The notes below the pieces were generated by a model. It was given only the letters and a program-made list of their open reading frames with translations. It was not told the DNA's origin and made no database searches. DNA of 64,000 nucleotides from Tomitella cavernea (lineage in GTDB: Bacteria > Actinomycetota > Actinomycetes > Mycobacteriales > Mycobacteriaceae): contig NZ_JAENKO010000004.1 of the NCBI RefSeq assembly GCF_016599145.1, positions 62,001 to 126,000 of the forward strand. Direction: 5' to 3'. The stretch's first letter is position 1. The number at the start of each line of letters is the position of its first letter. Positions 8,262 to 17,245 of the stretch are shown here, piece by piece. A program made the translations under genes and the position numbers.

Positions 8262-10675
8262 GGCGTGATGCGCCAGCGTCTGCGGACCGCGAAACAGCCA
8301 CGGGCCGCGTTGCGGCCGATCGTCGGCGGGCAGGCATGGCCAGGCGCGGCCTGCGGCCCACCCTGCGGCGGATCGTCGTCGACGCCGACCCCGGGCGCAT
8401 CCGGCTGCGCAGCGCGTGGGCTACAGCACTGGCCGTCATCATCGCCATCGCGGCGATGGGCGCGGTGGCGGAGTCGGCCCGCAAGGGCCCGGAACTCGTC
8501 TCGGTCGCCGGGTTCATGGCAATGCAGGTGGTGACCCTCGTCAGCGATGCGACCCTCCGGCAACGGCAGGTGACGATGGCGCTTTCGATCCTGCCGTCCA
8601 CCGCGGCGGCAACGTTCGCCGCGGTTACCATGCCCCACCCTGCGGCCGGTGACGTCGGCATTGTGGCGATCGTATTCTTTTCGGTGTGGTTGCGCCGCTA
8701 CGGGCCACGCGGTTCCGCGTGCGGGATCATCGGGTTCTTCGCGTATTTCTTCACGGTGCTCACGGCGACGAAGCCCGACACGCTGCCGTTGCTGCTCGTC
8801 GCCATCGTCGTCGGAATCAGTTCGGCCTTGTTCGTGCGTACCGTTGTGCTTCCGGAACGCCCGCACATGCAGCTGCGGACCCTGCTTCCCACGCTGCGCA
8901 ACACGTCGGCCGACCTGCTCGACGCCGCTATCGTCGACGTTTCCTCCTCAGCCGGCTCTCCCGCCGCCGCTGCCGCCGGGGACCGCCCGAACGGCTCCGG
9001 CGGCGCGACCGCCAGGACTCTGCGGGTACGCCTGGGCGCATTGAGCCAGGCCGCCGCCGCCATCTACGACTGGCAGGACAGGTTCGACACCGGACGACAC
9101 GCGAACGTCACCGCGCCGGAGCTGGCTCAGGTCGTATTCGATGTGCAGATGTCGATGGAGCACGCCGCACACGCGCTGCACCGTGCGGGCCCGCGAAGGG
9201 ACTACCCGGGGCCTCTGATCGCAGCCGTGGAGGCGCTGCGCTCGACGATGATCCCCGCCACGATGCCCACCGGCGCCCCGCCCTTCCGGCAGCGATCACG
9301 TGATGCACTCGAATGCACCGCAGCCGCCACGGCTCTCGCCGGGGCGGCCGGCGACGCTGCGTGGGCGGTGCATCGGGCGGCACAGGCACAGTTGCATCTC
9401 CAATCCGTGCACGTGGCACCCGGCCGGGTCGCGAGGGTTCTTCCTTCAGGGCGTGCCCGGGCGGTGGATCCGAAACCCGCTCCGGATCCTGGTCCGGAAT
9501 CGTGCAGAGCAGACGTGGCTGACGGAACCGCGTCGGCGTCCCGCCACAACGGAGCTTCCGACACCCATAGCCCGGACTCCCGACTCCGCCTCGCCCGGCA
9601 GCCAGTACTCGCCTGGCAGTCGTGGGATCCGGCCACCAGGGCCGCCGTGCAGTGCGCCGTCGCCGCGTCCGTCGCGACCGTCATCGGGCGGGTCATCTCC
9701 GCGGACCGGTGGTACTGGGCCGTGCTGGCAGCGTTCATGATCTTCTACGGCACAACCACCAGTGGGGAAGTACTGGCGAGGGCCTGGCGGCGAGTGCTCG
9801 GCACCGTTCTGGGCGTCGTGGCCGCACTCGTCATCGTCTACGCGATCGGCCGCCATCCCGACGTCCTGCTGCCGCTGATCGCCGTCTACGCGTTGGCGTC
9901 CCAGTATCTCGGACCGCTCAACTACGCGTACCGCGTCTTCTTCATCACCCTCATCCTCGCCACGCTCTACGAGCTGATGGGAGTCTTCGACCTGCGGGTG
10001 ATGGAGATCCGCATCGACGAGACTTTCGCCGGCGCCGCCGTAGGGATCGCGGCCGCCTTCTTCGTCATGTCGACCCGATCGACACCCGTCCTCACCACGC
10101 GCATCTGCGACTACCTCGCCCAGCTCGCCGACCTGGTCACGCAGTGCAGCGCGGCGCTACTCCACGGCCGGACCCAGCACGACCTGAGACGCGCCTCCCG
10201 TTCGTTGGACGCGGCCCTGGCCGCCGTGGGAAAGGCGGCCGACCCGTTGGAGACCGTCGGCAACCGGCAGCATCGCCGCGATGCCGCACGCTGGCATCGG
10301 TGCCTGCAGGCGAACAACCGATTCGCCCACGAGCTCGTCGGTGCCGCCGTTCTCGAGGCGGAGCCGGCCGACGACCACTTCCCGCCGGGTACTGCCTCCG
10401 CGTTCGACCGTGTGCTCGAGCACGTGCTGGGCGACATCTCCGCCGCCACCCGCGTCACCGATCCGGCGCTGCGCGTCGACAGCAGGCCTGGCCGGCGCCC
10501 CGCAGCGGGCCCGTCCGCCGACCGCCTGGTCGAGGTTGTGCTGCACACGCTGCCACACTCATGTTCCGGTACGTCCTCGGCCGATCGTCTCCGCGCCGCC
10601 GTCTACGCGCTCCGCGGCATCGACCGCACGCTCCCCGAGACTGCGGACCAGGAAGGTGGGCTCCTCCCGGCATGA
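8258..10675 (+). CDS. FUSC-family integral membrane protein (putative exporter)
   Basis: 805 residues from the ATG that overlaps the previous stop (ATGA); a GTG at 8246 is an alternative. Two halves, each with a cluster of hydrophobic helices, separated by a long soluble region with His- and Ala-rich helices. The first cluster is at about residues 50-200 (AWATALAVIIAIAAMGAVAES and following segments). The second is at about 465-620 (VLAAFMIFYGTTTSGEVLARAWRRVLGTVLGVVAALVIVYAIG split over several helices). The GTTTSGEVLARAWRRVLGTVLG stretch is typical of FUSC/YccS/aromatic acid exporter-like proteins. The ligand is unknown. Its coupling to the fmdA remnant suggests it may once have belonged to an amide operon, or that a deletion joined them. 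Confidence 0.78.
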   Translation: MRRDAPASADRETATGRVAADRRRAGMARRGLRPTLRRIVVDADPGRIRLRSAWATALAVIIAIAAMGAVAESARKGPELVSVAGFMAMQVVTLVSDATLRQRQVTMALSILPSTAAATFAAVTMPHPAAGDVGIVAIVFFSVWLRRYGPRGSACGIIGFFAYFFTVLTATKPDTLPLLLVAIVVGISSALFVRTVVLPERPHMQLRTLLPTLRNTSADLLDAAIVDVSSSAGSPAAAAAGDRPNGSGGATARTLRVRLGALSQAAAAIYDWQDRFDTGRHANVTAPELAQVVFDVQMSMEHAAHALHRAGPRRDYPGPLIAAVEALRSTMIPATMPTGAPPFRQRSRDALECTAAATALAGAAGDAAWAVHRAAQAQLHLQSVHVAPGRVARVLPSGRARAVDPKPAPDPGPESCRADVADGTASASRHNGASDTHSPDSRLRLARQPVLAWQSWDPATRAAVQCAVAASVATVIGRVISADRWYWAVLAAFMIFYGTTTSGEVLARAWRRVLGTVLGVVAALVIVYAIGRHPDVLLPLIAVYALASQYLGPLNYAYRVFFITLILATLYELMGVFDLRVMEIRIDETFAGAAVGIAAAFFVMSTRSTPVLTTRICDYLAQLADLVTQCSAALLHGRTQHDLRRASRSLDAALAAVGKAADPLETVGNRQHRRDAARWHRCLQANNRFAHELVGAAVLEAEPADDHFPPGTASAFDRVLEHVLGDISAATRVTDPALRVDSRPGRRPAAGPSADRLVEVVLHTLPHSCSGTSSADRLRAAVYALRGIDRTLPETADQEGGLLPA

Positions 10676-10705
10676 CCGCGCCCATGATGCGGCGCGTGCG
10701 GACTC

Positions 10706-11599
10706 TCAATCGAACGCGCCGTGCCGCCCCTCCCCGCCGGCGAAGCGCCCGGCGCCGTCGATGCCGTCGGCCGCCAGTGAACGCATGCCGATGGCGAACT
10801 CCCCGGCCATCGCGTCACGCTCCGAGGACCCCCACTGGTCCAGCACCGACGAGCGGTCGCCGCGCATGCACGTCTGCGGGAACTCCGCGATGCGCTCCGC
10901 CAGGTGCTGCGCGTATTCGAGCGCCGTGCCGTCCGGCACCAGCCGGTTGACCAGCCCCATGTACTCCGCCTCGGCCGCGGGGACGGGCCGGCCGGTGAGG
11001 ATCATGTCCATCGCACGGGACTGTCCGATCAGCCGCGGCAGCCGCACCGTGCCCCCGTCGATGAGCGGTACGCCCCAGCGCCGGCAGAAAACGCCGAAAA
11101 CCGCCGACTCTTCGGCCACGCGCAGGTCGCACCACGCCGCAAGCTCGAGGCCCCCGGCGACGGCGTATCCGCTGACGGCGGCGATCACCGGCTTGTCCAG
11201 GTGCATCCGGGAGATGCCCATGGGGCCGTCGCCGTCCGCGGCGAGACGGTTGCCCGTGGGCCCGCCCACCGCTTTGAGATCCGCCCCGGCGCAGAAGGTG
11301 CCGCCCTCGCCATGGAGGACGGCGACGCGGGCATCGGAGTGCTCGAACGCGCGGAACGCGACCGCCAGCTCCGCCGCCATCCGGCCGTCGACGGCGTTGC
11401 GCCTGTCCGGGCGCGCCATCGTCACCGTCGTCACATGGCCTTCGGTGTGCACGGTGATGTCGTGGAAGTCCTGTGCGCCGCGGTCGCCCCAGCGCCCGGC
11501 CACCACGTTGTGACCCGTCACGCTGTCGCCCGTCACGCTGTCGCCCGTCACGCTGTCGCCCGTCACGCTGTCGTCTGTCGTGCTGCCGTCATCCGCCAT
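10706..11599 (-). CDS. Enoyl-CoA hydratase/isomerase (crotonase) family protein with N-terminal DSVTG repeats
   Basis: 297 residues. ATG with AGGA about five bases upstream. After a 33-residue hydrophilic extension made of four DSVTG repeats comes a crotonase domain: oxyanion-hole motifs (FCAGADLKAV and SGYAVAGGLELAAWCDLRVA) and the GVPLIDGGTVRLPRLIG block. The Glu in GGLELA matches the first catalytic Glu of enoyl-CoA hydratase. The second, normally in FGxPE, is replaced by FGVFCRRWG, so hydration in the classical way is doubtful; members with this variant are widespread in actinobacteria. The gene starts 69 bp after the acyl-CoA synthetase at 11669-13198 on the same strand, suggesting an operon for CoA-activated acids. 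Confidence 0.85.
   Translation of the reverse strand: MADDGSTTDDSVTGDSVTGDSVTGDSVTGHNVVAGRWGDRGAQDFHDITVHTEGHVTTVTMARPDRRNAVDGRMAAELAVAFRAFEHSDARVAVLHGEGGTFCAGADLKAVGGPTGNRLAADGDGPMGISRMHLDKPVIAAVSGYAVAGGLELAAWCDLRVAEESAVFGVFCRRWGVPLIDGGTVRLPRLIGQSRAMDMILTGRPVPAAEAEYMGLVNRLVPDGTALEYAQHLAERIAEFPQTCMRGDRSSVLDQWGSSERDAMAGEFAIGMRSLAADGIDGAGRFAGGEGRHGAFD
11514..11573 (-). repeat. Four tandem 15-bp units coding (DSVTG)4
   Basis: On the plus strand the unit is CCCGTCACGCTGTCG, repeated four times without mismatch, in frame within the N-terminal extension of the crotonase-family protein. Same unit length and copy number as repeats at 797-856 and 59011-59070. Confidence 0.92.
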
Positions 11600-11668
11600 G
11601 TTCCTGCCGCCCGTCTCCGCTCCGCCCCTGCCTTCCGTCCGTCGTCCTCCGTCCGCCGTCGCCGCCCG

Positions 11669-13198
11669 TCACGCTTCGCTCTGCAATCGCGCCCGCAGCT
11701 CGCGGCGGAGCAGCTTGCCCACGGGCGACTTCGGTATCGCATCGACGAAACGCACAGACTTGGGCACCTTGTAGCCGGCGAGATGTGCGCGCACCAGTTC
11801 CTGCAGTTCCGGTTCCGTCGCCTCCGCGTCGGGCGCGAGTGCCACGAACGCCGTCACCGCCTCCACCCACGTGGCATCCGGAGCGCCCACCACGGCGCAC
11901 TCGGCGACGGCGGGATGGCGCAGCAGAGCATCCTCGACCTCACGGGGGTATACGTTGTAACCACCGGTGATGATCATGTCGCTACTGCGATCCACCAGGT
12001 AGACGTAGCCGTCCTCATCGGACCGGGCCATGTCCCTGGTGCGCAACCAGCCGTCGGATGTGCGCATCTGCGCGTTGAGCTCGTCGGCATTGTAGTAACC
12101 CTGCATCACGAACGGCGCCTGCACCTGCATTTCGCCGATCTCCCCCGTCGGCACCGGCGTGTCGGTTTCGTCAGCGATGCGCAGACGGACGTCCGACGAC
12201 GGCCTGCCGCATGAGCCCCACAGCCCGGCGTCGCGGTGGTCGTCCTTGGTGAGCACGGTGATCGCCAGCGGCGCCTCCGTCTGCCCGTAGTACTGGCAGA
12301 AGATCGGGCCGAACACTTCCATGCCTCGTTCCAGGACCGGCCGCGGCATGGGGCTCGCCCCGTAGATGACGGTGCGCAGCGACGACAGCTCGGCCTCCTC
12401 CGCGGCGCCCGAGTTCAGCAGCATCGCGAGCATCGTCGGCACCAGGTTCACCTCGGTGGCACGCGTCCGTGCGATCGCATCGACGAACCCGCGCGGTTCG
12501 AAGCCCGGCAGCACCGCCGCCATCCCCCCGCGTGCGAAATAGGGCAACACGAAGGTGCCGCTGGCGTGGATGAGCGACGCGGCGTGCAACATCACCGAAC
12601 CCGGTCCGGGGTCCACCAGGTCGGCCAGGATGTTGTCGGCGATAGCGCCATAGGTGGCGTGCGTGTGCACGACGGCCTTGAGCGTGCCCGTCGTCCCGGA
12701 GGTGTACAACAACAGCATCGGATCATCGGGCGCGACGTCCACCCGCGGCTCGCCGGCCGCGGCGAAGCGGATGTCCAGCACGTCGCAACCGGTCCCGTCT
12801 GCGGGCAGGCAGTCGAGGCCCAGCGTGCGCAGCCCAGGCATCCGGGCGAGCAGCTCCGAGGCCCGGCCTGCACTCGGCCCGTCGTGCACGATGACGGACA
12901 CGTCCGCCTCGCCGAGCATCCGTGCCTGCTCGTCCGTGGCCAGCCGCGGATTCATCGGGACACGCACCAGGCCGCATTTCATCGTCGCGAAGTCCACCGG
13001 CACCGTCCAGAGACTGTTCCCGTAGAGCAGGCCCACGTGCTCGCCCTTGTGCAGCCCGGCCTCGCCGAAGGCGGCGCCTATCCGGTTCGACAGGTCGTCG
13101 ACCTGCTGGAAACTCAACGTCCTGTCGCCGAACCGCACCGCAGCGCCATCCCCGTGTTCCGCCACGCCGCGCCGCACGAATTCCAGGGCCGGAGTCAT
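11669..13198 (-). CDS. AMP-forming acyl-CoA synthetase (FadD-like)
   Basis: 509 residues of the ANL superfamily, activating a carboxylic acid to acyl-AMP and then acyl-CoA. The P-loop-like motif is LLYTSGTTGTLKAVVHTH (about 165-182), the A5 motif is YYGQTEA, the hinge region is DRSSDMIITGGYNVYPREVEDAL, and the catalytic lysine region is PKSPVGKLLRRELR. ATG 13198 is chosen because GAGGTG precedes it by about five bases; upstream in-frame codons would add 11 residues. Length is normal. Together with the downstream crotonase (10706-11599) it could serve fatty or aromatic acid catabolism. The substrate is not predictable. Confidence 0.88.
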   Translation of the reverse strand: MTPALEFVRRGVAEHGDGAAVRFGDRTLSFQQVDDLSNRIGAAFGEAGLHKGEHVGLLYGNSLWTVPVDFATMKCGLVRVPMNPRLATDEQARMLGEADVSVIVHDGPSAGRASELLARMPGLRTLGLDCLPADGTGCDVLDIRFAAAGEPRVDVAPDDPMLLLYTSGTTGTLKAVVHTHATYGAIADNILADLVDPGPGSVMLHAASLIHASGTFVLPYFARGGMAAVLPGFEPRGFVDAIARTRATEVNLVPTMLAMLLNSGAAEEAELSSLRTVIYGASPMPRPVLERGMEVFGPIFCQYYGQTEAPLAITVLTKDDHRDAGLWGSCGRPSSDVRLRIADETDTPVPTGEIGEMQVQAPFVMQGYYNADELNAQMRTSDGWLRTRDMARSDEDGYVYLVDRSSDMIITGGYNVYPREVEDALLRHPAVAECAVVGAPDATWVEAVTAFVALAPDAEATEPELQELVRAHLAGYKVPKSVRFVDAIPKSPVGKLLRRELRARLQSEA

Positions 13199-13611
13199 CG
13201 TCACCTCGCACAATCCCGTCAGGGCCCGCACCGGCGGGCCGCGTCATCGCTCCACTATCCCGCCTGCGGGCACCTCCCGGTGCCGATTCCGCGACCTTTG
13301 CGTGAAGCTCCGCGACTCCCGCTCCCTTCGCGGTAAAGGCATTCGTGTCATACCGAGGGCGAGTTCGGGACGGATAGCAGCGCCAGGCGCCGCCGCGGGC
13401 CAGCATGGACTTGGCGATCGGCCCTTCGTCCGAATGCGGGTTCACACCTGCCACGATCGCCTCGTGGGCGACGCCGCCGTCATCACGTCGGTCCGCTGCA
13501 TCGGCGGTGATCCGCACGCTCCGGACGCGATTCCACCGCACCTGGGAAAAGCGGGAAGCCGCATCCCGGCACTCGTACTGACTGCCCGCTCAACATCGAA
13601 GGGCCCGTTTA
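13199..13611. other. Intergenic region without a recognised gene
   Basis: About 410 bases between the start of the acyl-CoA synthetase gene (minus strand) and the end of the metallohydrolase gene. Less GC-rich than its flanks in places, with only short or shadow frames. It presumably holds the promoter of the fadD-crotonase operon and the end of the upstream operon. I see no repeat or hairpin of note. Confidence 0.5.
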
Positions 13612-14385
13612 CTACTCCATCGCGCCGGCGCCGTACCGTGCCCAGTCGTCAGGGTCGTGGCAGACCCAGATTTCCGCGCGCGCGTCGGCGGCGATCGTTT
13701 TCAGCCGGCGGATCGACGCGCGGGCTGTAAGGGTGTCCACATCGCCCTGGTAAGCGGCTTCGGTCTCGAGCGCGCCGCGCGCGTGCACCACATCCGCGCC
13801 GAGGATCATCGTGCCGCCGGGCAACCGCACCATCGCCGCGAGTGAGCCCGGGGTGTGCCCCGGCAGGTAAAGCGCTGTGACCGCCCCGTCGCCGAACACG
13901 TCGACGTCGGTGTCGATGACATCCCACCGGATGCAGTGACGATCATCGAAGTCTTCCGGCCGGAACCATCCGCGTGCGAACAACTCCGGAGCACGGGCAT
14001 ATTCGAGTTCGCCAGAGCCGAGGATCGTCCGCGCATGCGGGAACTCTTTGAATGCGCCTGCATGGTCGAAGTGCAGGTGCGAGGCGATCACCGTCTGCAC
14101 ATCGTCGACCGTGAAGCCCAGGCGGCCCAGCTGACGGTCCAGCCGTTGCTCCACTGTGAAACGGATGTCGATACGCTCGGCCATCTCCCCGTACACGGCG
14201 GACGGTCCCCCGGCCGCGGTCGAATCCAGGCCGCCGTCGAAGAGCACAAGACCGTCGTCGTGCTCGATCAGGTAGACCGGGAACGGCAGGCGCGGCGCCG
14301 CGTCGCCGAACAGCTGGACCTGCTGCGGCGACCGATATGTCGCCGGCTCCAGCGCATGCATACGGCCGACGGTTCCGCCGCTCAT
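13612..14385 (-). CDS. Metallo-beta-lactamase-fold hydrolase, N-acyl homoserine lactonase-like
   Basis: 257 residues. The HLHFDHAG motif (H103-x-H105-x-D107-H108) and later His and Asp residues (PGHTPGS, ILGADVVH) form the usual two-zinc site. The layout (YLIEHDDGLVLFDGGLD, then the motif, then a P-rich segment and LPGHTPGSLAAMVRLPGG) resembles the AttM/AiiA-type lactonase group, which opens acyl lactones. Sequence alone does not show the substrate. The ATG overlaps the stop of the acyl-CoA synthetase upstream (ATGA at 14382-14385), so the two proteins are made together, and an acyl lactone or thioester-related substrate is plausible. Longer frames upstream of this ATG are inside the other gene. 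Confidence 0.84.
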   Translation of the reverse strand: MSGGTVGRMHALEPATYRSPQQVQLFGDAAPRLPFPVYLIEHDDGLVLFDGGLDSTAAGGPSAVYGEMAERIDIRFTVEQRLDRQLGRLGFTVDDVQTVIASHLHFDHAGAFKEFPHARTILGSGELEYARAPELFARGWFRPEDFDDRHCIRWDVIDTDVDVFGDGAVTALYLPGHTPGSLAAMVRLPGGTMILGADVVHARGALETEAAYQGDVDTLTARASIRRLKTIAADARAEIWVCHDPDDWARYGAGAME

Positions 14386-16079
14386 TCGGCGGCCTTCGTC
14401 AGCAGCTTCCGGGACTCGGCCGGCATGGCGTTCTCGCGACCGCCCGCTACGAACTGGTCCCGCAGCCCGGCGCGATCCGATGCGTCCATACGCGCGAACG
14501 CGCTCGAGCGGGACGGCGCGTACCAGACGTCGTCGGCTTCCCATGCGGTCGCGCGCAGCGGCGCCTTGTTGATCTTGCCGCTGCCGGTCATGGGCACAGC
14601 GTCGACCACCCGCACGAACGTCGGGCGCCACTTGGTGCCCATGTCCGGCTGTGCGTCGGTGAACGCCGCGAAATCAGCGGGATCGAAACGGGCGCCGTCG
14701 GACATCGTCACTACGCACATCACCTGGTCGCCGGTCTTCGGGTCCGGCACGCCGAGGATGTGGGCGCCGCCGAACCGCGGGTAGCGTGCAAGAATCCGCT
14801 CAACAGGCGCGGCGCCGAAATTCTCCCCGTCGACCCGCAGCCAATCCGACGAACGGCCGGCGAAATAGAAGTACCCGTCTTCGTCACGGTAGGCCAGATC
14901 GCCGGTCCAGAAATCCTCGCCGCCGAACTTGAGCCGGTCCGCCATCGCTTCGGGATTGTTGTAGTAGCCCTCGAAGGTCTTACCGCGGCCGATCACCACG
15001 ATCTCGCCGGTCGCCTCCTCCGCGTTGAGCAGGACCCCGGCCCCGTCGAACCGCGCCGGCGGGCACTCGTTGTCCTCCTCGTCGCGCACCTGGGCGGACA
15101 TGCCCGACGCCGGCAGGCCCAGCGCGTTGCGCGGCGACTCGGCCGTCGGCACGATCCGGATCGCCCCCTCGCTGGCCCCGTAGCCCTCGCGCACCTCGCA
15201 GCCGAAACGCTCACGGAACTCGTCGACCTCAGCAGGGGAGGCCTCCGAGCCGAATGCCACCTCGAGCTGGTTGTCCGCTTCCTCCGGGTCGCGCGGAACG
15301 GCGAGGATGTAGCTCAGGGCCCGGCCGACGTAGTTGAAGAACGTCACGTTATGCCGACGGACATCGGGGGCGAACGCGCTGGCCGAGAACTTGCGGACCA
15401 TCACCACCGTGGCGCCTTCCTGCATCGCGGTGGCCAGGTTCATCATGATCGCGTGCCCGTGGAACAGCGGCAGCATCATGTAGGTGACCGAGTCGCGGTG
15501 CAGCGAGATCCGCTCGCCCATCTTCTCGGTCAGCCGGCCGAGACGGCCGTTGGTGCAGATCACCGCCTTCGGCGCTCCAGTGGACCCCGAGCTGAACAAC
15601 AGCAGAAAGATCGCCCTCGGATCCGGGAGGCCCTCCGGCGGTGCCGCGTCGGAGAACCTGCCCAGCAGAGCAGTGTATTCGGCGGATTCGACGTCGACGA
15701 CGCGGTCGGACGCGACCGCCAGATCCTCGAGGGCAACGGTCTCCAGATACAGCGGCTCGGTGAGCACCATGTCGCAGTCCGCGTGGACGATGTCGTGCCG
15801 TAACTCCGCGCCTCTGCGCGTCGGGTTGAGCCCGACGATCACGTCGCCGTTGAGTGCCGCACCGAGCAGCCAGAACACGTAGTCGGGGATGTTCTGCAGC
15901 AGGACCCCCACGTGACGTTGTGTGCGGCCGGCACCCGGTTGCACGAAATCACGCAGCAGCGCCGCCCGCACCGCGGACTCGTGGACGATTTCGTTCCAGG
16001 TCCAGGACTGCCCCTCGAACCGCATACCCTCATGCGTGTCACCGATCCTGGACCGCACCACCTCAGCGAAAGTCTCCAA
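14382..16079 (-). CDS. Long-chain acyl-CoA synthetase, FadD17-like
   Basis: 565-residue ANL-superfamily enzyme. AMP-binding motif LLLFSSGSTGAPKAV (about 175-189), A5 EGYGASEG, the Asp that binds the ribose in FWTGDLAYRDEDGYFYFAGR, and the C-terminal catalytic lysine in GSGKINKAPL. The TTG start at 16079 is supported by AGGAGG seven bases upstream (16087-16092). The overall pattern, with a short N-terminal domain and a VPMTGSGKINKAPLRATAW ending, fits the FadD17-type group of mycobacterial acyl-CoA synthetases. It is translationally coupled to the lactonase-like hydrolase downstream. The substrate is unknown; fatty acids or sterol side-chain acids are candidates in this order. Confidence 0.86.
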   Translation of the reverse strand: METFAEVVRSRIGDTHEGMRFEGQSWTWNEIVHESAVRAALLRDFVQPGAGRTQRHVGVLLQNIPDYVFWLLGAALNGDVIVGLNPTRRGAELRHDIVHADCDMVLTEPLYLETVALEDLAVASDRVVDVESAEYTALLGRFSDAAPPEGLPDPRAIFLLLFSSGSTGAPKAVICTNGRLGRLTEKMGERISLHRDSVTYMMLPLFHGHAIMMNLATAMQEGATVVMVRKFSASAFAPDVRRHNVTFFNYVGRALSYILAVPRDPEEADNQLEVAFGSEASPAEVDEFRERFGCEVREGYGASEGAIRIVPTAESPRNALGLPASGMSAQVRDEEDNECPPARFDGAGVLLNAEEATGEIVVIGRGKTFEGYYNNPEAMADRLKFGGEDFWTGDLAYRDEDGYFYFAGRSSDWLRVDGENFGAAPVERILARYPRFGGAHILGVPDPKTGDQVMCVVTMSDGARFDPADFAAFTDAQPDMGTKWRPTFVRVVDAVPMTGSGKINKAPLRATAWEADDVWYAPSRSSAFARMDASDRAGLRDQFVAGGRENAMPAESRKLLTKAAE

Positions 16080-16313
16080 GCCGATGCCTCCTTCCCCTGT
16101 TCGCGCGCCAGTTGCCGACCGTGACGCGACCTAGTCAATTGAGCAAGCGCTTGATACGGTAGCTATGGCCCAATTCACAGTCAAGCACCTGTCGCCGTTC
16201 TGGGAGCTTCGAGAGTCCCTTCCCGGCGAGCACTGCGACGGCGCTGCCGTCGCAGGAACGGGGCGCCGCACTTGCACCGGCGCCTCCGGTCTTGCAACTG
16301 GTCAGGTGATGGC

Positions 16314-16522
16314 GGGGCGCCCGGGGGCCGCAGGTCAGCCGGGTCACGCGTCGAGTCCGTCGATGCCGCGCATCGCGGTCGTCGCGACATCGCTGCGTAG
16401 CGCGGCGAAGTGCTCCACGCCGGCGAGGGTGCGCACACCGCCGCAGACCTTCTGCCGGAGTTCGGCCATGCGGATTTCCCGTTCGGCAACGTTGTAGCCG
16501 AACGGAGTGTTCGGGTCGACGG
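16314..16522 (-). pseudogene. IS66-family transposase remnant (C-terminal part, frameshifted)
   Basis: Minus-strand frame reading PFGYNVAEREIRMAELRQK, then VCGGVRTLAGVEHFAALRS and GIDGLDA, closely resembling the conserved C-terminal end of IS66 TnpC transposases (PFTNNxAERDIRMxKLRQKxSGxxRTLxGAEHFAALRS). After GIDGLDA a frameshift moves the expected continuation (VTRLTCG) to another frame. The rest of the transposase and both ends are missing, and the conserved Asn-Asn before AER is changed, so this is a dead fragment. It sits in the 640-bp gap between the FadD17-like gene and 16718; nothing else was recognised there. Confidence 0.75.
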
Positions 16523-16717
16523 CGCACCGAAGGCAGCCCTCGATCCGCGTTGCGATCCCGCGGGAAAGGACGCCTGCATCGTTCATGACTTCGCCGCCCG
16601 GCGGTCAGCATCGCCTCGGCAGGCAGAGGCGATCCGGCGTCGTCCGCGCGCTTCGTGAGCCTTCGGCCGTTCGGGAATCCTCATAGCCACGGTGTTCCTC
16701 CACTACTGTCCGGAGGC

Positions 16718-17224
16718 ATGAGCCATTTTTCGGGGACCGAACTGACCGACGCCTTCACCGCTTTCCTCGCCGAGGTCGATGACCTGCACAAAGCGGGGCA
16801 GTGGGAACGCTTTGCCGACCTGTTCACCGACGACGTCGTCTACATCGAGCACGCCTTCGGGCGGTTCACCACGCGCGAGCAGGTGCGCGACTGGTCGGTG
16901 AAGACCATGACCTCGTTCCCCGGCAACCACATGACCGAGTTCCCGCCGCTCTGGTACCTGGTGGACGAGGAGCGCGGCCGGATCGTCGCCGAGGTCGACA
17001 ATCCGATGCGAGACCCCGGCGACGGATCCGTGCACACAGCCACCAACATCTCCATCTACACCTATGCGGGTGACGGAAAGTGGTCCGGGGAGGAGGATGT
17101 GTACAACCCGATGGAGTTCGCGCAGATGGCTATGCGCTGGTGCGAGCGCGCCCAGGAGCTGGGCACCCTCACCGATGAGGCCCGCACGTGGATGGACAAG
17201 ATGCGCAAGGTGCTCCCCCGCTGA
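16718..17224 (+). CDS. SnoaL-like/NTF2-fold protein
   Basis: 168 residues. The sequence FLAEVDDLHKAGQWERFADLFTDDVVYIEHAFGRFTTREQVRDW is the usual opening of an NTF2-fold SnoaL-like domain: helix, then the Asp/His pocket residues. Such proteins are isomerases, dehydratases or ligand-binding proteins, so the function is not predicted. The ATG is preceded by GGAGG with only one base between, which is short; a GTG at 16655 is an alternative that adds 21 residues. The next gene (17246) starts 21 bp downstream on the same strand and may be cotranscribed. Confidence 0.75.
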   Translation: MSHFSGTELTDAFTAFLAEVDDLHKAGQWERFADLFTDDVVYIEHAFGRFTTREQVRDWSVKTMTSFPGNHMTEFPPLWYLVDEERGRIVAEVDNPMRDPGDGSVHTATNISIYTYAGDGKWSGEEDVYNPMEFAQMAMRWCERAQELGTLTDEARTWMDKMRKVLPR

Positions 17225-17245
17225 ATCTTTGGACGGAGGATCGTG

